Assembly (NCBI GenBank): GCA_044226535.1
Contig: JBGAGT010000003.1
Coordinates: forward strand, 248,001 to 312,000
DNA: 64,000 bases
Reading direction: 5' to 3'
From: VBCG01 sp044226535
Lineage (GTDB): Bacteria > Pseudomonadota > Gammaproteobacteria > Burkholderiales > Casimicrobiaceae
The notes beneath the pieces were generated by a model. It did no database searches, was not told where the DNA came from, and saw nothing but the letters and a program-made list of their open reading frames with translations. Made by a program: the position numbers and the translations under genes. Positions 42,692-50,991 of this stretch are shown piece by piece (position 1 is the stretch's first letter; every line of letters starts with the position of its first letter).

Positions 42692-44191
42692 TCAGCCGAT
42701 GACGCGCAGGTTGGTGGGGGGCGGCGGCGCCGTCCCAGCCACGGTGTCGAGGAGCAGCACCCAGTCGTTGGTCCCGGTGCCGTTGTTGCCGGGCGTCGTG
42801 AAGGTCTGGGTGCCGGAGGGCGCGATGGTGTAGGCGCCGCCCGTAATGTCGGTGTAGGCCCCGGTGGCCGGGTTGAACCAGCGCGCGCGGCTCTTCGCGC
42901 CCAGCGGGGCGAGGGTGATGGTGATGCTGCGTGCCGCCGTGCCGGTCGACGGAACGTAGGCGACGAGCCACTTGCTGCTTGCGGCGGCCGCCACGTCGCC
43001 GCCGCGGGCGACGTCGGCGCTCCCGGCGATCACCGTCCCGGCGAGCGTGCCGAGACCCGAAGGGACGAGGTCCTGCCACGCGATCGAGTTGAAAAGCGCG
43101 CCCGCGCGCTGCCAGTCCGTCGAGCCCGTGGCGCCCATGGCCGCCTGCCAGCCGCTGTCGAAGTCCCAGATCGGCAGGTTGCCGAATACGTAGCCCCCGA
43201 CACAAGACAGAAGCGCGCCATAGGCCTGCGCGCGCAAGAGCGGCGGTGTCATCGAATGCTCGCCCTCGTAATTGGCCTCGATGACGTAGGCCGGCAGGAC
43301 GGGCGTGCGCGCGTAGGCCGTCCGGCACAGCGAGGCTACCGTGGTCGAGGACGTGTAGACCGAGTTCACCTGCGTTGCGAACGAGGCGTCGTCGGTGGAA
43401 ACGTGCTCTCGTGACCAGTGGGTGGTATGCAGCACCGTGCTGCCGCCGTTTCCCTTGCCGTCGCGGATGCCCTGCGCGACCTGCTTGCTGCAGGTGGCAA
43501 TGGCGGTCGCCGGGTTGTAGGCATCGCCACCGTCGACCCAGAGGATGTTCTTCTGATTGCGGTAACGGTCGCCGACGTACTGGCCATACTTGTAGCAGTT
43601 GGCGGCCGAATTGGCATTCATGTCCGCGGACCAGCCTTCGTTGCTCGCCGATTGCGAGGTCGACGCGCCGTAGCCGACGTACAGCGGCGTCACCAGCGCA
43701 AGCATCCCGCGCGCGGCCACCTTGGCGAGGACGGCGTCGGCGTAGGCGAAATAGGCGTCGTTCGGCGTCGACAGGTCGGCAATGTCGCGCGGGCCCGAAT
43801 AGGTCCCGCCGCCGACCTTGGCGAGGAACGGCCGGTCGCCGTTGCGATTGGCCGGCGCAGGCGACGCCGAGGCGTACGCGCGATGCTCGACCAGCTCGAG
43901 CAGGAGGGTGTTGATGCCACGGCTGGCGCGGTCGGCCAGGTAGGTGTCGACGTCGCTGGCCGTGATGGTGACCAGCAGGTCCCAGGGGGCGTCGCCCTGG
44001 ATGCGGAATGGAGCGCCGGCCTGGTCGACGAGGTAGCGCCCTCCCGCCGCCACGGCCAGCGGGTACTGGGCGGCATGCACCGTAGCCGGTAGCAGCGCAA
44101 GCCCCATGGCGAGCAGGAGCGCGCCGGCGCGGATGCGCGCGATGGCGAAGCCAGGGCTTCGTGGCAGGCGGCGGGTGGGAAGGCGCAGCAT
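42692..44191 (-). CDS. Exported apiosidase-like (DUF4038) glycoside hydrolase
   Basis: A 499-residue secreted protein. Signal peptide in residues 1-40 (IRAGALLLAMGLALLP, cleavage after VHA). The DUF4038 TIM-barrel follows: RYLVDQAGAPFRIQGDAPWD, INTLLLELVEHRAY, NQKNILWVDGGDAYNP and IEANYEGEHSM, with acidic candidates in WVDGGD and EANYEGE. Residues about 395-490 form a beta-sandwich (collagen-binding-like PF12904: ARWFNPATGAYTDI). The tail PPPPTNLRVIG resembles those of the two beta-helix proteins. It could trim or release the locus's own glycan. Confidence 0.78.
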   Translation of the reverse strand: MLRLPTRRLPRSPGFAIARIRAGALLLAMGLALLPATVHAAQYPLAVAAGGRYLVDQAGAPFRIQGDAPWDLLVTITASDVDTYLADRASRGINTLLLELVEHRAYASASPAPANRNGDRPFLAKVGGGTYSGPRDIADLSTPNDAYFAYADAVLAKVAARGMLALVTPLYVGYGASTSQSASNEGWSADMNANSAANCYKYGQYVGDRYRNQKNILWVDGGDAYNPATAIATCSKQVAQGIRDGKGNGGSTVLHTTHWSREHVSTDDASFATQVNSVYTSSTTVASLCRTAYARTPVLPAYVIEANYEGEHSMTPPLLRAQAYGALLSCVGGYVFGNLPIWDFDSGWQAAMGATGSTDWQRAGALFNSIAWQDLVPSGLGTLAGTVIAGSADVARGGDVAAAASSKWLVAYVPSTGTAARSITITLAPLGAKSRARWFNPATGAYTDITGGAYTIAPSGTQTFTTPGNNGTGTNDWVLLLDTVAGTAPPPPTNLRVIG

Positions 44192-44207
44192 CGCGTGGGC
44201 CGTCGAA

Positions 44208-45209
44208 CTAGCAGCCCAAGCGCCAGGCGAGGCGCTCGCGGATGCGCCGTAGCGAGCGGATGAAATGCGCAACCCGGCTGCGCGCGGCGAGCGCTGCCTC
44301 GGGACCCGCGATGGCCTGGATCCAGCCGTAGGACCAATGCAGAGGCGGGGGCTCGAACCTGCTGCCCACGGACTCGAAAAGCTGCTCGACGCGTTCGACA
44401 TGCTCGGGCAGCCAAGGCCGGCTGTGTGCGACCTGGGCCTTGAGGAAGGTGCGGCAGGCGGCGCGGACGCGCTCGCTGTCCTCGAGCGACCGAATGCAGG
44501 TCAGGTGCAGCTCGCAGGAGAGGAGGTGCGCATCCATCTTGCCGCGCGAACGGCCGATGAAGCTCACGCTGCGCGTATTGGGGCGCCGGTAGCACACTCG
44601 CGCATCCCTGACGAAGCGCACGCCGTTGCTCGCCAGCAGCACGCGGCAGAAGTACTCACCATCATTATCGACCAGCATGCGCGGATCCCAGGGGCCGGCG
44701 ACCTCGCTCAGCTCGCGGCTCACCAGCCAGGTGGCCGTCTGCATGAAGCAGCCGTGCTGCATCTTGCGCAGGAGCCACTCGAGGGGCGACAGGTCGGCCC
44801 ACAGGGGGGATGGGGTGAAGACCGTCTTTTGCGGCATGGCGTAGAACGAACCCCAGGCCGAGGACAGGAGCGTGCGCGCATCGACGCCACGCGCGACTTC
44901 GGTAAGCTGCGCAGCGACCTTGCCGGGTTCCAGCAGGTCGTCGGCGTCGAGCCACTGGATGTAGTCGCCCCGCGCCATCGCGTAGGCGGCATTGCGCGCG
45001 GCGACAGGTCCCTGATTGGGTTGCGTCGCCACCTTCACACCCAGTGGCTCGAACGACCGGATGACCGACAGGCTGCGGTCGGTCGACCCATCGTCGACGA
45101 CGATCACTTCCTTGTTTGGCCAGGTCTGCTGCAGCGCCGACCGGATCGCGTCGCCAATCCACCTTTCCGCGTTGTACGCGGGGATCAGGATGGAAACCAA
45201 GGGTTGCAT
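44208..45209 (-). CDS. Family 2 glycosyltransferase
   Basis: A 333-residue GT-A enzyme: LVSILIPAYNAERWIGDAI, EVIVVDDGSTDRSLSVI, the DXD-type YIQWLDADDLLEPGKVA, and VDNDGEYFCRVLLASNGV. The C-terminal part lacks TM segments. It probably adds a repeat-unit sugar at the cytoplasmic membrane face. It lies between the second GT2 gene and the exported hydrolase, all on the minus strand with gaps under 30 bases. Confidence 0.87.
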   Translation of the reverse strand: MQPLVSILIPAYNAERWIGDAIRSALQQTWPNKEVIVVDDGSTDRSLSVIRSFEPLGVKVATQPNQGPVAARNAAYAMARGDYIQWLDADDLLEPGKVAAQLTEVARGVDARTLLSSAWGSFYAMPQKTVFTPSPLWADLSPLEWLLRKMQHGCFMQTATWLVSRELSEVAGPWDPRMLVDNDGEYFCRVLLASNGVRFVRDARVCYRRPNTRSVSFIGRSRGKMDAHLLSCELHLTCIRSLEDSERVRAACRTFLKAQVAHSRPWLPEHVERVEQLFESVGSRFEPPPLHWSYGWIQAIAGPEAALAARSRVAHFIRSLRRIRERLAWRLGC

Positions 45210-45234
45210 GGCGCGGCGTCGTGACGCGCGGTGC

Positions 45235-46281
45235 TCAGCCGCTGTGCCCGGCGTGCGCCGGGGCCGTGCGGGCGCCGCGCCGCAGGCGCCCCGCGAGCCC
45301 GGCCAGCGTATCGCCGGGGTTGACCAGCATCCAGCCCAGCTCGGCGATCACCGCCACCGCGAGCCGCGCCCAGTCGAACGATTCGTCCAGCGTGCGCAGG
45401 CCCGCGGCGTGATAGCGAAAGAGGCCACGCGACGGGTTGCGGAGCACCCGCGAGGCGAGCGCGCGATAGTATTGGCGCCGGGCACGTCGCGCGAGTCCTG
45501 CGGCGGCGTCAGCGTCGAGGAAGCGCGGCCCATAGCGGCGCGCGACGATGTAGTAGTCGAGGGCGCCCGGGCGATAGCCGCGCGTCGCCATGGTGATCGA
45601 CTCGTTGCCGACGCGCAGGAACGACAGCACCTGGTAGGCGAAGCCGAAGTCCCAGCGCTCGAGGATCTGCATGCATCGCTCGGTGTCCTCGTTTGGCACA
45701 CTCTCGTCGAAAAAGGCAGCCCGCTCCCTGATGATCGCCGAGCGGTACATCACCGACGTCGGCGAGCCGAACGCCCAGACATCGCCGCGCAGGTACAGGC
45801 GCCCCATCGCGCGGCCGTCCATGGCGGAGGAGGCGAGGGGGAACCCGGAGGGACGCACAGACGTTCCCTTGAGGTGGTACGAGCCGACCAGGCCGATCAC
45901 GTGCGATTGCCCGAACACCGCGACCATGCGCTCGAGGCATTCGGGAAAGATCCAGTCGTCGGCCTGGACGACCTTGCAAAAGGTACTTTGGGGCGAGATT
46001 TGCGCCAGCGCCCGGTTGTAGTTGGCGACTTGTGGAAGGATATCGTCATGGCGGATGTGGCGGATTCGCGGATCGAGGCGGGCATAGCGCTCGGCGATTT
46101 CCGTCGATCCGTCGCTGCTGCCGTTGTCGACGAGCAGGTATTCGAAGTCCCGATACGATTGGGCGAGCACGCTCTCGATGCACTCCGCTAGGTAAGCCGC
46201 AGTATTGTGGAAGGGCGTGACGACGCTGACCAGCGGCGTGCGCGTGGTATCGGAAGGGGTCATCTCACGCAAATCGGACAT
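45235..46281 (-). CDS. Family 2 glycosyltransferase
   Basis: A 348-residue GT-A enzyme: LVSVVTPFHNTAAYLAECI, EYLLVDNGSSDGSTEIAE, KVVQADDWIFPECLERM (DXD-like ADD) and ESVPNEDTERCMQIL. A hydrophobic stretch near residue 310 (LAVAVIAELGWMLV) suggests membrane association. First gene of the small operon 46281 to 42692. Two ATGs (46281 and 46263) precede the conserved domain; the first is used. Confidence 0.86.
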   Translation of the reverse strand: MSDLREMTPSDTTRTPLVSVVTPFHNTAAYLAECIESVLAQSYRDFEYLLVDNGSSDGSTEIAERYARLDPRIRHIRHDDILPQVANYNRALAQISPQSTFCKVVQADDWIFPECLERMVAVFGQSHVIGLVGSYHLKGTSVRPSGFPLASSAMDGRAMGRLYLRGDVWAFGSPTSVMYRSAIIRERAAFFDESVPNEDTERCMQILERWDFGFAYQVLSFLRVGNESITMATRGYRPGALDYYIVARRYGPRFLDADAAAGLARRARRQYYRALASRVLRNPSRGLFRYHAAGLRTLDESFDWARLAVAVIAELGWMLVNPGDTLAGLAGRLRRGARTAPAHAGHSG

Positions 46282-46549
46282 CGTACCGGTGTTCCGCCAT
46301 TCCTGGGCTGGGAGTCATTGCCGGCAGGGCCGCCGCATGCAAGAATCGCCTGCATGGCTCGACCGTTCGCGCATCACGGCGCCGGCCGGCAGGGGCGCAG
46401 GCGCGAAAGCACCCGGCGCCCGGTCCGTACAAGAGCGCCAGCATAGTAACAGTGGTCCGGCAACGCAATGCCGATCCCGCCGCAAGGCGCCGGGAATATT
46501 CCTCATTCGCATGCGCGTCGCGACGCGCGCCCACGCTGTACCTGACAAC
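46282..46549. other. 268-bp divergent intergenic region
   Basis: It lies between the minus-strand glycosyltransferase operon and the plus-strand sugar-modification operon and should carry both promoters. No convincing -35/-10 pair was found. It contains GGAATATTCC near 46492 and a GC palindrome at 46513-46528. Confidence 0.45.
46513..46528. repeat. Perfect 16-bp palindrome GCGCGTCGCGACGCGC
   Basis: A perfect palindrome 22 bases before the ATG at 46550. It could be an operator, but GC-only palindromes arise easily in this composition. Confidence 0.25.
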
Positions 46550-47581
46550 ATGAAAGCCTTCGTCACCGGCGTCAACGGCTACATCGGCTCGATCCTCGCG
46601 CCCTACCTCATCGAGCGCGGCATTGACGTGCTCGGGCTCGACACCGGCTACTACCGCGACGGCTGGCTGTTCAGCGACAACCGCCATGGCAGGGTCAGCC
46701 CGCGCACCCTGAACAAGGACTTGCGCGACGTCACGGCAGCCGATCTCGCCGGCTGCGACGCCGTGGTGCACCTGGCCGAGCTCTCCAACGATCCGCTCGG
46801 CCAGAACAACCCCGCCGTGACGCACGCGATCAACCACCGGGGCTCGGTTGCCCTCGCGGAATTGGCACGCGAGGCAGGCGTGCAGCGCTTCGTCTATGCC
46901 TCGTCCTGCAGTGTGTATGGAGCGGGCAGTGGGGAGTTCCTCGACGAGACCGCGCCGGTGAATCCGCTAACGGCCTACGCCGAGTGCAAGGTGTTGGTAG
47001 AGCGCGACGTGGGCGCGATGGCGGGCGCAGGATTCGCGCCAGTGTTTCTGCGCAATGCCACGGCCTACGGGGCTTCGCCGCGCATGCGCTTCGACATCGT
47101 GCTGAACGACCTTTGCGCGCTCGCGTGGACGCGCAAGCACATCGCCATGATCAGCGACGGTAGCCCCTGGCGCCCCCTCGTGCACATCGAGGACATCAGC
47201 GAGGCGGTCTACCGCAGCCTCGTCGCGCCGGAGGATGCCGTACGCGGCAAGGTGTTCAACGTCGGTCAGGACAGCGACAACTACCGGATTCGCGAGATCG
47301 CCGACATCGTCGCGTCCGAGTTCCCAGGCTGCGAGGTCAGCGTCGGGCCTCCGAGCGGCGACAACCGCAGCTACCGCGTCAGCTTCGCGCGCATCCATGC
47401 CGAGCTGCCGGGCTTCCGGTGCCGGCACACGCCGCGCGACGGGGCGCGGCAGCTTCGTGACGTCTTCGAGCGCATCTGTCTCACCCCCGAGGTTCACCAA
47501 TTCCGTGCGTACACGCGGCTGAAGCAGTTGCTGCACCTGCAGTCGACCCACCAGATCGACGACGCGTTCTACTGGCGTTGA
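46550..47581 (+). CDS. NAD-dependent epimerase/dehydratase (extended SDR)
   Basis: A 343-residue SDR: FVTGVNGYIGSILAPYL, DAVVHLAELSNDPLGQNN, FVYASSCSVYGAGSG, catalytic Tyr-Lys in LTAYAECKVLVERDVG, and FLRNATAYGASPRMRFDIV. VFNVGQDSDNYRIREIADIV is the typical substrate-binding part of nucleotide-sugar epimerases/dehydratases. It heads a plus-strand operon that ends at 53636; the RmlC-like gene starts 1 base after its stop. It may be the 4,6-dehydratase-related or 4-reductase step of a deoxysugar route; the exact reaction is not deducible. Confidence 0.83.
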   Translation: MKAFVTGVNGYIGSILAPYLIERGIDVLGLDTGYYRDGWLFSDNRHGRVSPRTLNKDLRDVTAADLAGCDAVVHLAELSNDPLGQNNPAVTHAINHRGSVALAELAREAGVQRFVYASSCSVYGAGSGEFLDETAPVNPLTAYAECKVLVERDVGAMAGAGFAPVFLRNATAYGASPRMRFDIVLNDLCALAWTRKHIAMISDGSPWRPLVHIEDISEAVYRSLVAPEDAVRGKVFNVGQDSDNYRIREIADIVASEFPGCEVSVGPPSGDNRSYRVSFARIHAELPGFRCRHTPRDGARQLRDVFERICLTPEVHQFRAYTRLKQLLHLQSTHQIDDAFYWR

Positions 47582-47582
47582 G

Positions 47583-48161
47583 ATGGAATTCAAGGCACTC
47601 GGCGTCGAGGCCGCATGGCGCGTCGTGATCGAGCGCCACGAGGACGAGCGCGGCTTCTTCGCGCGCACGTTCTGCGCCGACGCGTTCGAGGCCGCCGGCA
47701 TCCCTGCGCAGGCGCTGCAGTCGAGCATTTCGTACAACACGCACCGCGGCACGTTGCGGGGCCTCCATTTTCAGTGGCCGCCGTCGCGCGAGGGCAAGCT
47801 GGTGCGCTGCCTGCGCGGCGCCGTGCACGACGTGCTCCTCGACCTTCGCCCGGAGTCGCCGACCTACCTTCGCCACGCGGTGCTGGTGCTCGACGACGAG
47901 CGGCGCGACGCAGTCTTCATCCCGCACGGCGTGGCACACGGGTTTCAGGCGCTGAGCGACGGCGCCGAGGTGCTCTATCAGATGACCGACCGCTACCAGC
48001 CAGAACTCGCGGCGGGCCTGCGCTGGGACGACAGGGCATTCGGCATCGAATGGCCGATTGCCCCCCCGACGGTGATCGCCCCGCGCGACGCCGGTTATGC
48101 AGATTTCGACCGCCCTCGTTTCGAGGCCGAGCTCGCGCGCCGCCGGGAGGCGGCTCCGTGA
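47583..48161 (+). CDS. RmlC-like dTDP-sugar 3,5-epimerase family protein
   Basis: A 192-residue cupin of the RmlC family: EDERGFFARTFCADAFEAAG, NTHRGTLRGLHFQWPP (catalytic His in GLHFQ), IPHGVAHGFQALSDGAEVLY and MTDRYQPELAAGLRWDD. These enzymes epimerise C3 and/or C5 of 4-keto-6-deoxy nucleotide sugars. Because a C-methyltransferase and a sugar-phosphate cytidylyltransferase-like gene follow, it may act in a branched-sugar pathway and not in rhamnose synthesis. Its TGA overlaps the GTG of the next gene. Confidence 0.85.
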   Translation: MEFKALGVEAAWRVVIERHEDERGFFARTFCADAFEAAGIPAQALQSSISYNTHRGTLRGLHFQWPPSREGKLVRCLRGAVHDVLLDLRPESPTYLRHAVLVLDDERRDAVFIPHGVAHGFQALSDGAEVLYQMTDRYQPELAAGLRWDDRAFGIEWPIAPPTVIAPRDAGYADFDRPRFEAELARRREAAP

Positions 48162-49525
48162 ACGCACCGGGTTCCGGCGAGGCGCTGCACGCCTTCGCCG
48201 CTACGCTCTACCCGATCTGCCGCAGCATCACCGGCGACGGCGTGCGCCGCACGTTGTACCTGATCCGCGACCGTGTGCCGCTCGAGGTCCACGAAGTACC
48301 GAGCGGCAGCGCGGTCTTCGACTGGGAAGTCCCGCCCGAATGGAACATCGAGGATGCGGCGGTGATCTCGCCCGATGGCGAGCGTGTCATCGATTTCCAG
48401 TCACACAACCTCCACCTGGTCAGCTACTCGGAGCCCGTCTCGACCACGCTGACGCTCGGCGCCTTGCAGGCCAAGCTGCATTCGCTGCCCGCGCAGCCAG
48501 CATGGATTCCCTACCGCACCAGCTACTACAGCCGCGACTGGGGGTTCTGCCTCGCGCAGGCGCGGCGGGACGCGCTGCGGCAAGGCCGCTACCGTGTCGA
48601 GATCAGGAGCACGTTGCGCCCCGGGTCGCTGACCTACGGCGACCTGCTCCTGCCGGGGCGAGACCCGGGCGAGGTGCTGTTCTTCACGCACGTCTGCCAT
48701 CCCTCGCTGGCCAACGACAACTGCAGCGGCATGGCGGTGGCGACCGCACTTGCGCAATGGATCGCGGAATCTCCGCGACGCTACAGCTACAGGTTCGTGT
48801 TCGCGCCGGGCACCATCGGCTCGCTTTGCTGGCTGCGCCACAACGAGCGCAAGCTGGCGCGCGTCCGCGCCGGCCTGGTGTTGGGCCTTCTCGGCGACCC
48901 GGGCCCGCTGACGCTCAAGGCGAGCCGGCGTGGCGATACGGTGGCTGATCGCGCAGCTGCTTATGCAGTGGCCGCCATCGACACCGGCGCGCGCTTCGTG
49001 CCGTTCTCGCCCTATGGCTACGACGAGCGCCAGCTGTGCTCTCCCGGGTTCGACCTGCCTGTAGCGCGGCTGACACGCTCGGCGAATGGTGAATATCCCG
49101 AATACCACAGCTCCGCAGACGACCTCGCGCTGATTACCCCCGCGAGCCTCGCGCAGAGCCTTGAGGCGTGCCGCCGTTTCGTGGAGGCGCTCGAGGACGA
49201 TCACCGCTACGTCAACCGGCTTCCGAAGGGTGAGCCGCGGCTCGGCAAGCGGGGCCTCTACGGGGCCGTCGGCGGCAGCTCGCCCAGCGAGCGCGAGCAC
49301 GCCATGCTGTGGATCCTCAACCAGTCCGACGGCACGCATTCGATTCTGGACATCGCCCGGCGCTCCGGTCTACCCTTCGCCGTGCTCGTCGAGGCCGCGC
49401 GCTCGCTCGAGGCGGCGCGCCTGCTGCGCAAGACCGGGGAGTCCCGAGGAGTGTCGCGCGCCGCCGCGAAGAAGCGTGCGGTGGCCCGGCCAGGCGTACC
49501 CGCAACCACAGGACGCAAGCGATGA
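48158..49525 (+). CDS. DUF4910 (M28-like aminopeptidase fold) protein
   Basis: A 455-residue protein starting at GTG overlapping the RmlC-like stop. LYPICRSITGDGVRRTLYLI, VPPEWNIEDAAVISPDGERV, SYYSRDWGFCLAQARRDA, THVCHPSLANDNCSGMAVA (candidate metal ligands) and EYPEYHSSADDLALI define the family. The C-terminal 90 residues add a winged-helix-like region (LWILNQSDGTHSILDIARRS) and a Lys/Arg tail. The family recurs in glycan and polyketide clusters, but its reaction is unknown; a deacylase or peptidase role on a modified sugar is possible. Confidence 0.8.
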   Translation: MNAPGSGEALHAFAATLYPICRSITGDGVRRTLYLIRDRVPLEVHEVPSGSAVFDWEVPPEWNIEDAAVISPDGERVIDFQSHNLHLVSYSEPVSTTLTLGALQAKLHSLPAQPAWIPYRTSYYSRDWGFCLAQARRDALRQGRYRVEIRSTLRPGSLTYGDLLLPGRDPGEVLFFTHVCHPSLANDNCSGMAVATALAQWIAESPRRYSYRFVFAPGTIGSLCWLRHNERKLARVRAGLVLGLLGDPGPLTLKASRRGDTVADRAAAYAVAAIDTGARFVPFSPYGYDERQLCSPGFDLPVARLTRSANGEYPEYHSSADDLALITPASLAQSLEACRRFVEALEDDHRYVNRLPKGEPRLGKRGLYGAVGGSSPSEREHAMLWILNQSDGTHSILDIARRSGLPFAVLVEAARSLEAARLLRKTGESRGVSRAAAKKRAVARPGVPATTGRKR

Positions 49526-50313
49526 AGGTAGTACTTTTCTGCGGGGGACTCGGCACGCGCCTGCGCGAGCACTCCGACGCGATTCCCAAGCCGCTGGTCA
49601 ACGTCGGCTACCGCCCGATCGTCTGGCACCTGATGCGCTACTACGCGCATTTCGGGCACACGGAGTTCATCCTCTGCCTCGGCTACCGGGGCGACCTCGT
49701 GCGCGAATACTTCCTGAACTACCGGGAGGCCATGACCAATGACTTCACGTTGCACGGGGGGGAGGGCCGCGTCGAGCTGCACCGGCGCGACATGGACGGC
49801 TGGAAGATCACCTTCGTGGACACCGGGCTGCACAGCAACATCGGCCAGCGTCTGCTGCGCGTGCGCCCGTACCTCGAAGGCGAGCCGATGTTCATGGCCA
49901 ATTACGCGGACGGCCTTTCCGACCTCCCGCTCGACCGCCACCTAGAAGCGTTCCGCGCCTCGGACGCGTTGGCGAGCCTGGTCGCCGTGCGAAGCAGCCA
50001 GAGCTTCCATGCGGTGCAGGCGGACGAGCATGGCGTGGTCAGCGGTATCGGCGCGATGCCCGAGCAGCCCCTGTGGATCAACGGCGGGTACTTCATCCTG
50101 CGCGCCGGCGTCTTCGACTACATCCGCGAAGGCGAGGAACTCGTCGAGCAACCCTTCGCGCGCATGGTCGCCGAGCGCAGGCTCACGACCTTCCGATGGG
50201 GCGGATTCTGGCAGTGCATGGACACCTTCAAGGACAAGATCGGCTTCGACCGCATGGAAGCGCGCGGGGATTGCCCCTGGGCCGTTTGGCAGGGAACACG
50301 CGCCCATGGCTGA
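49522..50313 (+). CDS. Sugar-1-phosphate nucleotidyltransferase (RfbF-like)
   Basis: A 263-residue GT-A nucleotidyltransferase: VVLFCGGLGTRLREHSDAIP, KPLVNVGYRPIVWHLMRYYA, FILCLGYRGDLVREYFLNY and the substrate loop WINGGYFILRAGVFDYI. The FLNYREAMTNDFTLH segment and the DTGLHSNIGQRL part match glucose-1-phosphate cytidylyltransferases, so it probably makes CDP-glucose or a related CDP/dTDP sugar. No CDP-glucose 4,6-dehydratase is recognisable in the window. ATG overlaps the upstream TGA (ATGA). Confidence 0.85.
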   Translation: MKVVLFCGGLGTRLREHSDAIPKPLVNVGYRPIVWHLMRYYAHFGHTEFILCLGYRGDLVREYFLNYREAMTNDFTLHGGEGRVELHRRDMDGWKITFVDTGLHSNIGQRLLRVRPYLEGEPMFMANYADGLSDLPLDRHLEAFRASDALASLVAVRSSQSFHAVQADEHGVVSGIGAMPEQPLWINGGYFILRAGVFDYIREGEELVEQPFARMVAERRLTTFRWGGFWQCMDTFKDKIGFDRMEARGDCPWAVWQGTRAHG

Positions 50314-50328
50314 AGCGCGCTGCGCCCC

Positions 50329-50991
50329 ATGCTCGAACTGATTCCCGGCCCGGGTGCTCGCCGCGGCCTGCGGGTGCTGTGCTTGGGCGCGCATTGCGAC
50401 GACATCGAGATCGGCTGCGGCGCGACGCTGCGCATGCTGCAACGGACGCGGCCGCGCCTCACCATAGACTGGGTGGTGTTGAGCGGCAACGCCGAGCGCC
50501 GTCGCGAAACCCGCCGCGCGATGACCGCGCTGGTTGGTGCACCCCATCGCGGCGCGCTCCGCTTCGGCGACTTCGCCGATGGCCGGTTTCCTGCCAACTA
50601 TTCGGCGATCAAGGACCTGTTCGAGTCGCTGAAGGCAATGCCGGCCCCCGACCTGGTGCTCTGCCACGAGCGCGACGACCGCCACCAGGATCACCGCATC
50701 GTCAACGAGATGACCTGGAGCACGTTCCGCAACCACTTCGTGCTCGAGTACGAGGTTCCCAAATGGGATGGCGGTCTCGGCCAGCCCGGCCTGTACGTGC
50801 CGGTCGAGGCGAAGGACGCCGAAGCCAAGGTCCGCACGCTGCTCGCGGCCTACGCGTCACAGGCCAAGCGCGACTGGTTCACGCGCGACGTGTTCCTGGC
50901 GGCAATGCGCCTTCGCGGGCTCGAGTGCCGCGCCCCCAGCGGCTATGCAGAGGCCTTCCACGCCAGGAAGCTCACGTTCAATGGCGCATGA
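50329..50991 (+). CDS. PIG-L/LmbE-family deacetylase
   Basis: A 220-residue zinc-dependent N-acetyl hydrolase: LCLGAHCDDIEIGCGATL (AHxDD motif with Cys in place of Pro) and CHERDDRHQDHRIVNEM carry the metal ligands. It would remove the N-acetyl group from an amino sugar or conjugate, in the cytoplasm (no signal peptide). It ends inside the start of the aminotransferase gene (11-base overlap), so it may work together with it. Confidence 0.85.
   Translation: MLELIPGPGARRGLRVLCLGAHCDDIEIGCGATLRMLQRTRPRLTIDWVVLSGNAERRRETRRAMTALVGAPHRGALRFGDFADGRFPANYSAIKDLFESLKAMPAPDLVLCHERDDRHQDHRIVNEMTWSTFRNHFVLEYEVPKWDGGLGQPGLYVPVEAKDAEAKVRTLLAAYASQAKRDWFTRDVFLAAMRLRGLECRAPSGYAEAFHARKLTFNGA

Noticed and set aside
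25140..44191. PEP-CTERM sorting signals on the three exported proteins
   Set aside because: Their C-termini have no PEP motif, no hydrophobic segment and no terminal basic cluster.
46513..46528. GC-only palindrome as a firm operator
   Set aside because: Such palindromes are frequent in this DNA; no second copy or matching regulator was seen, so it is listed only with low confidence.
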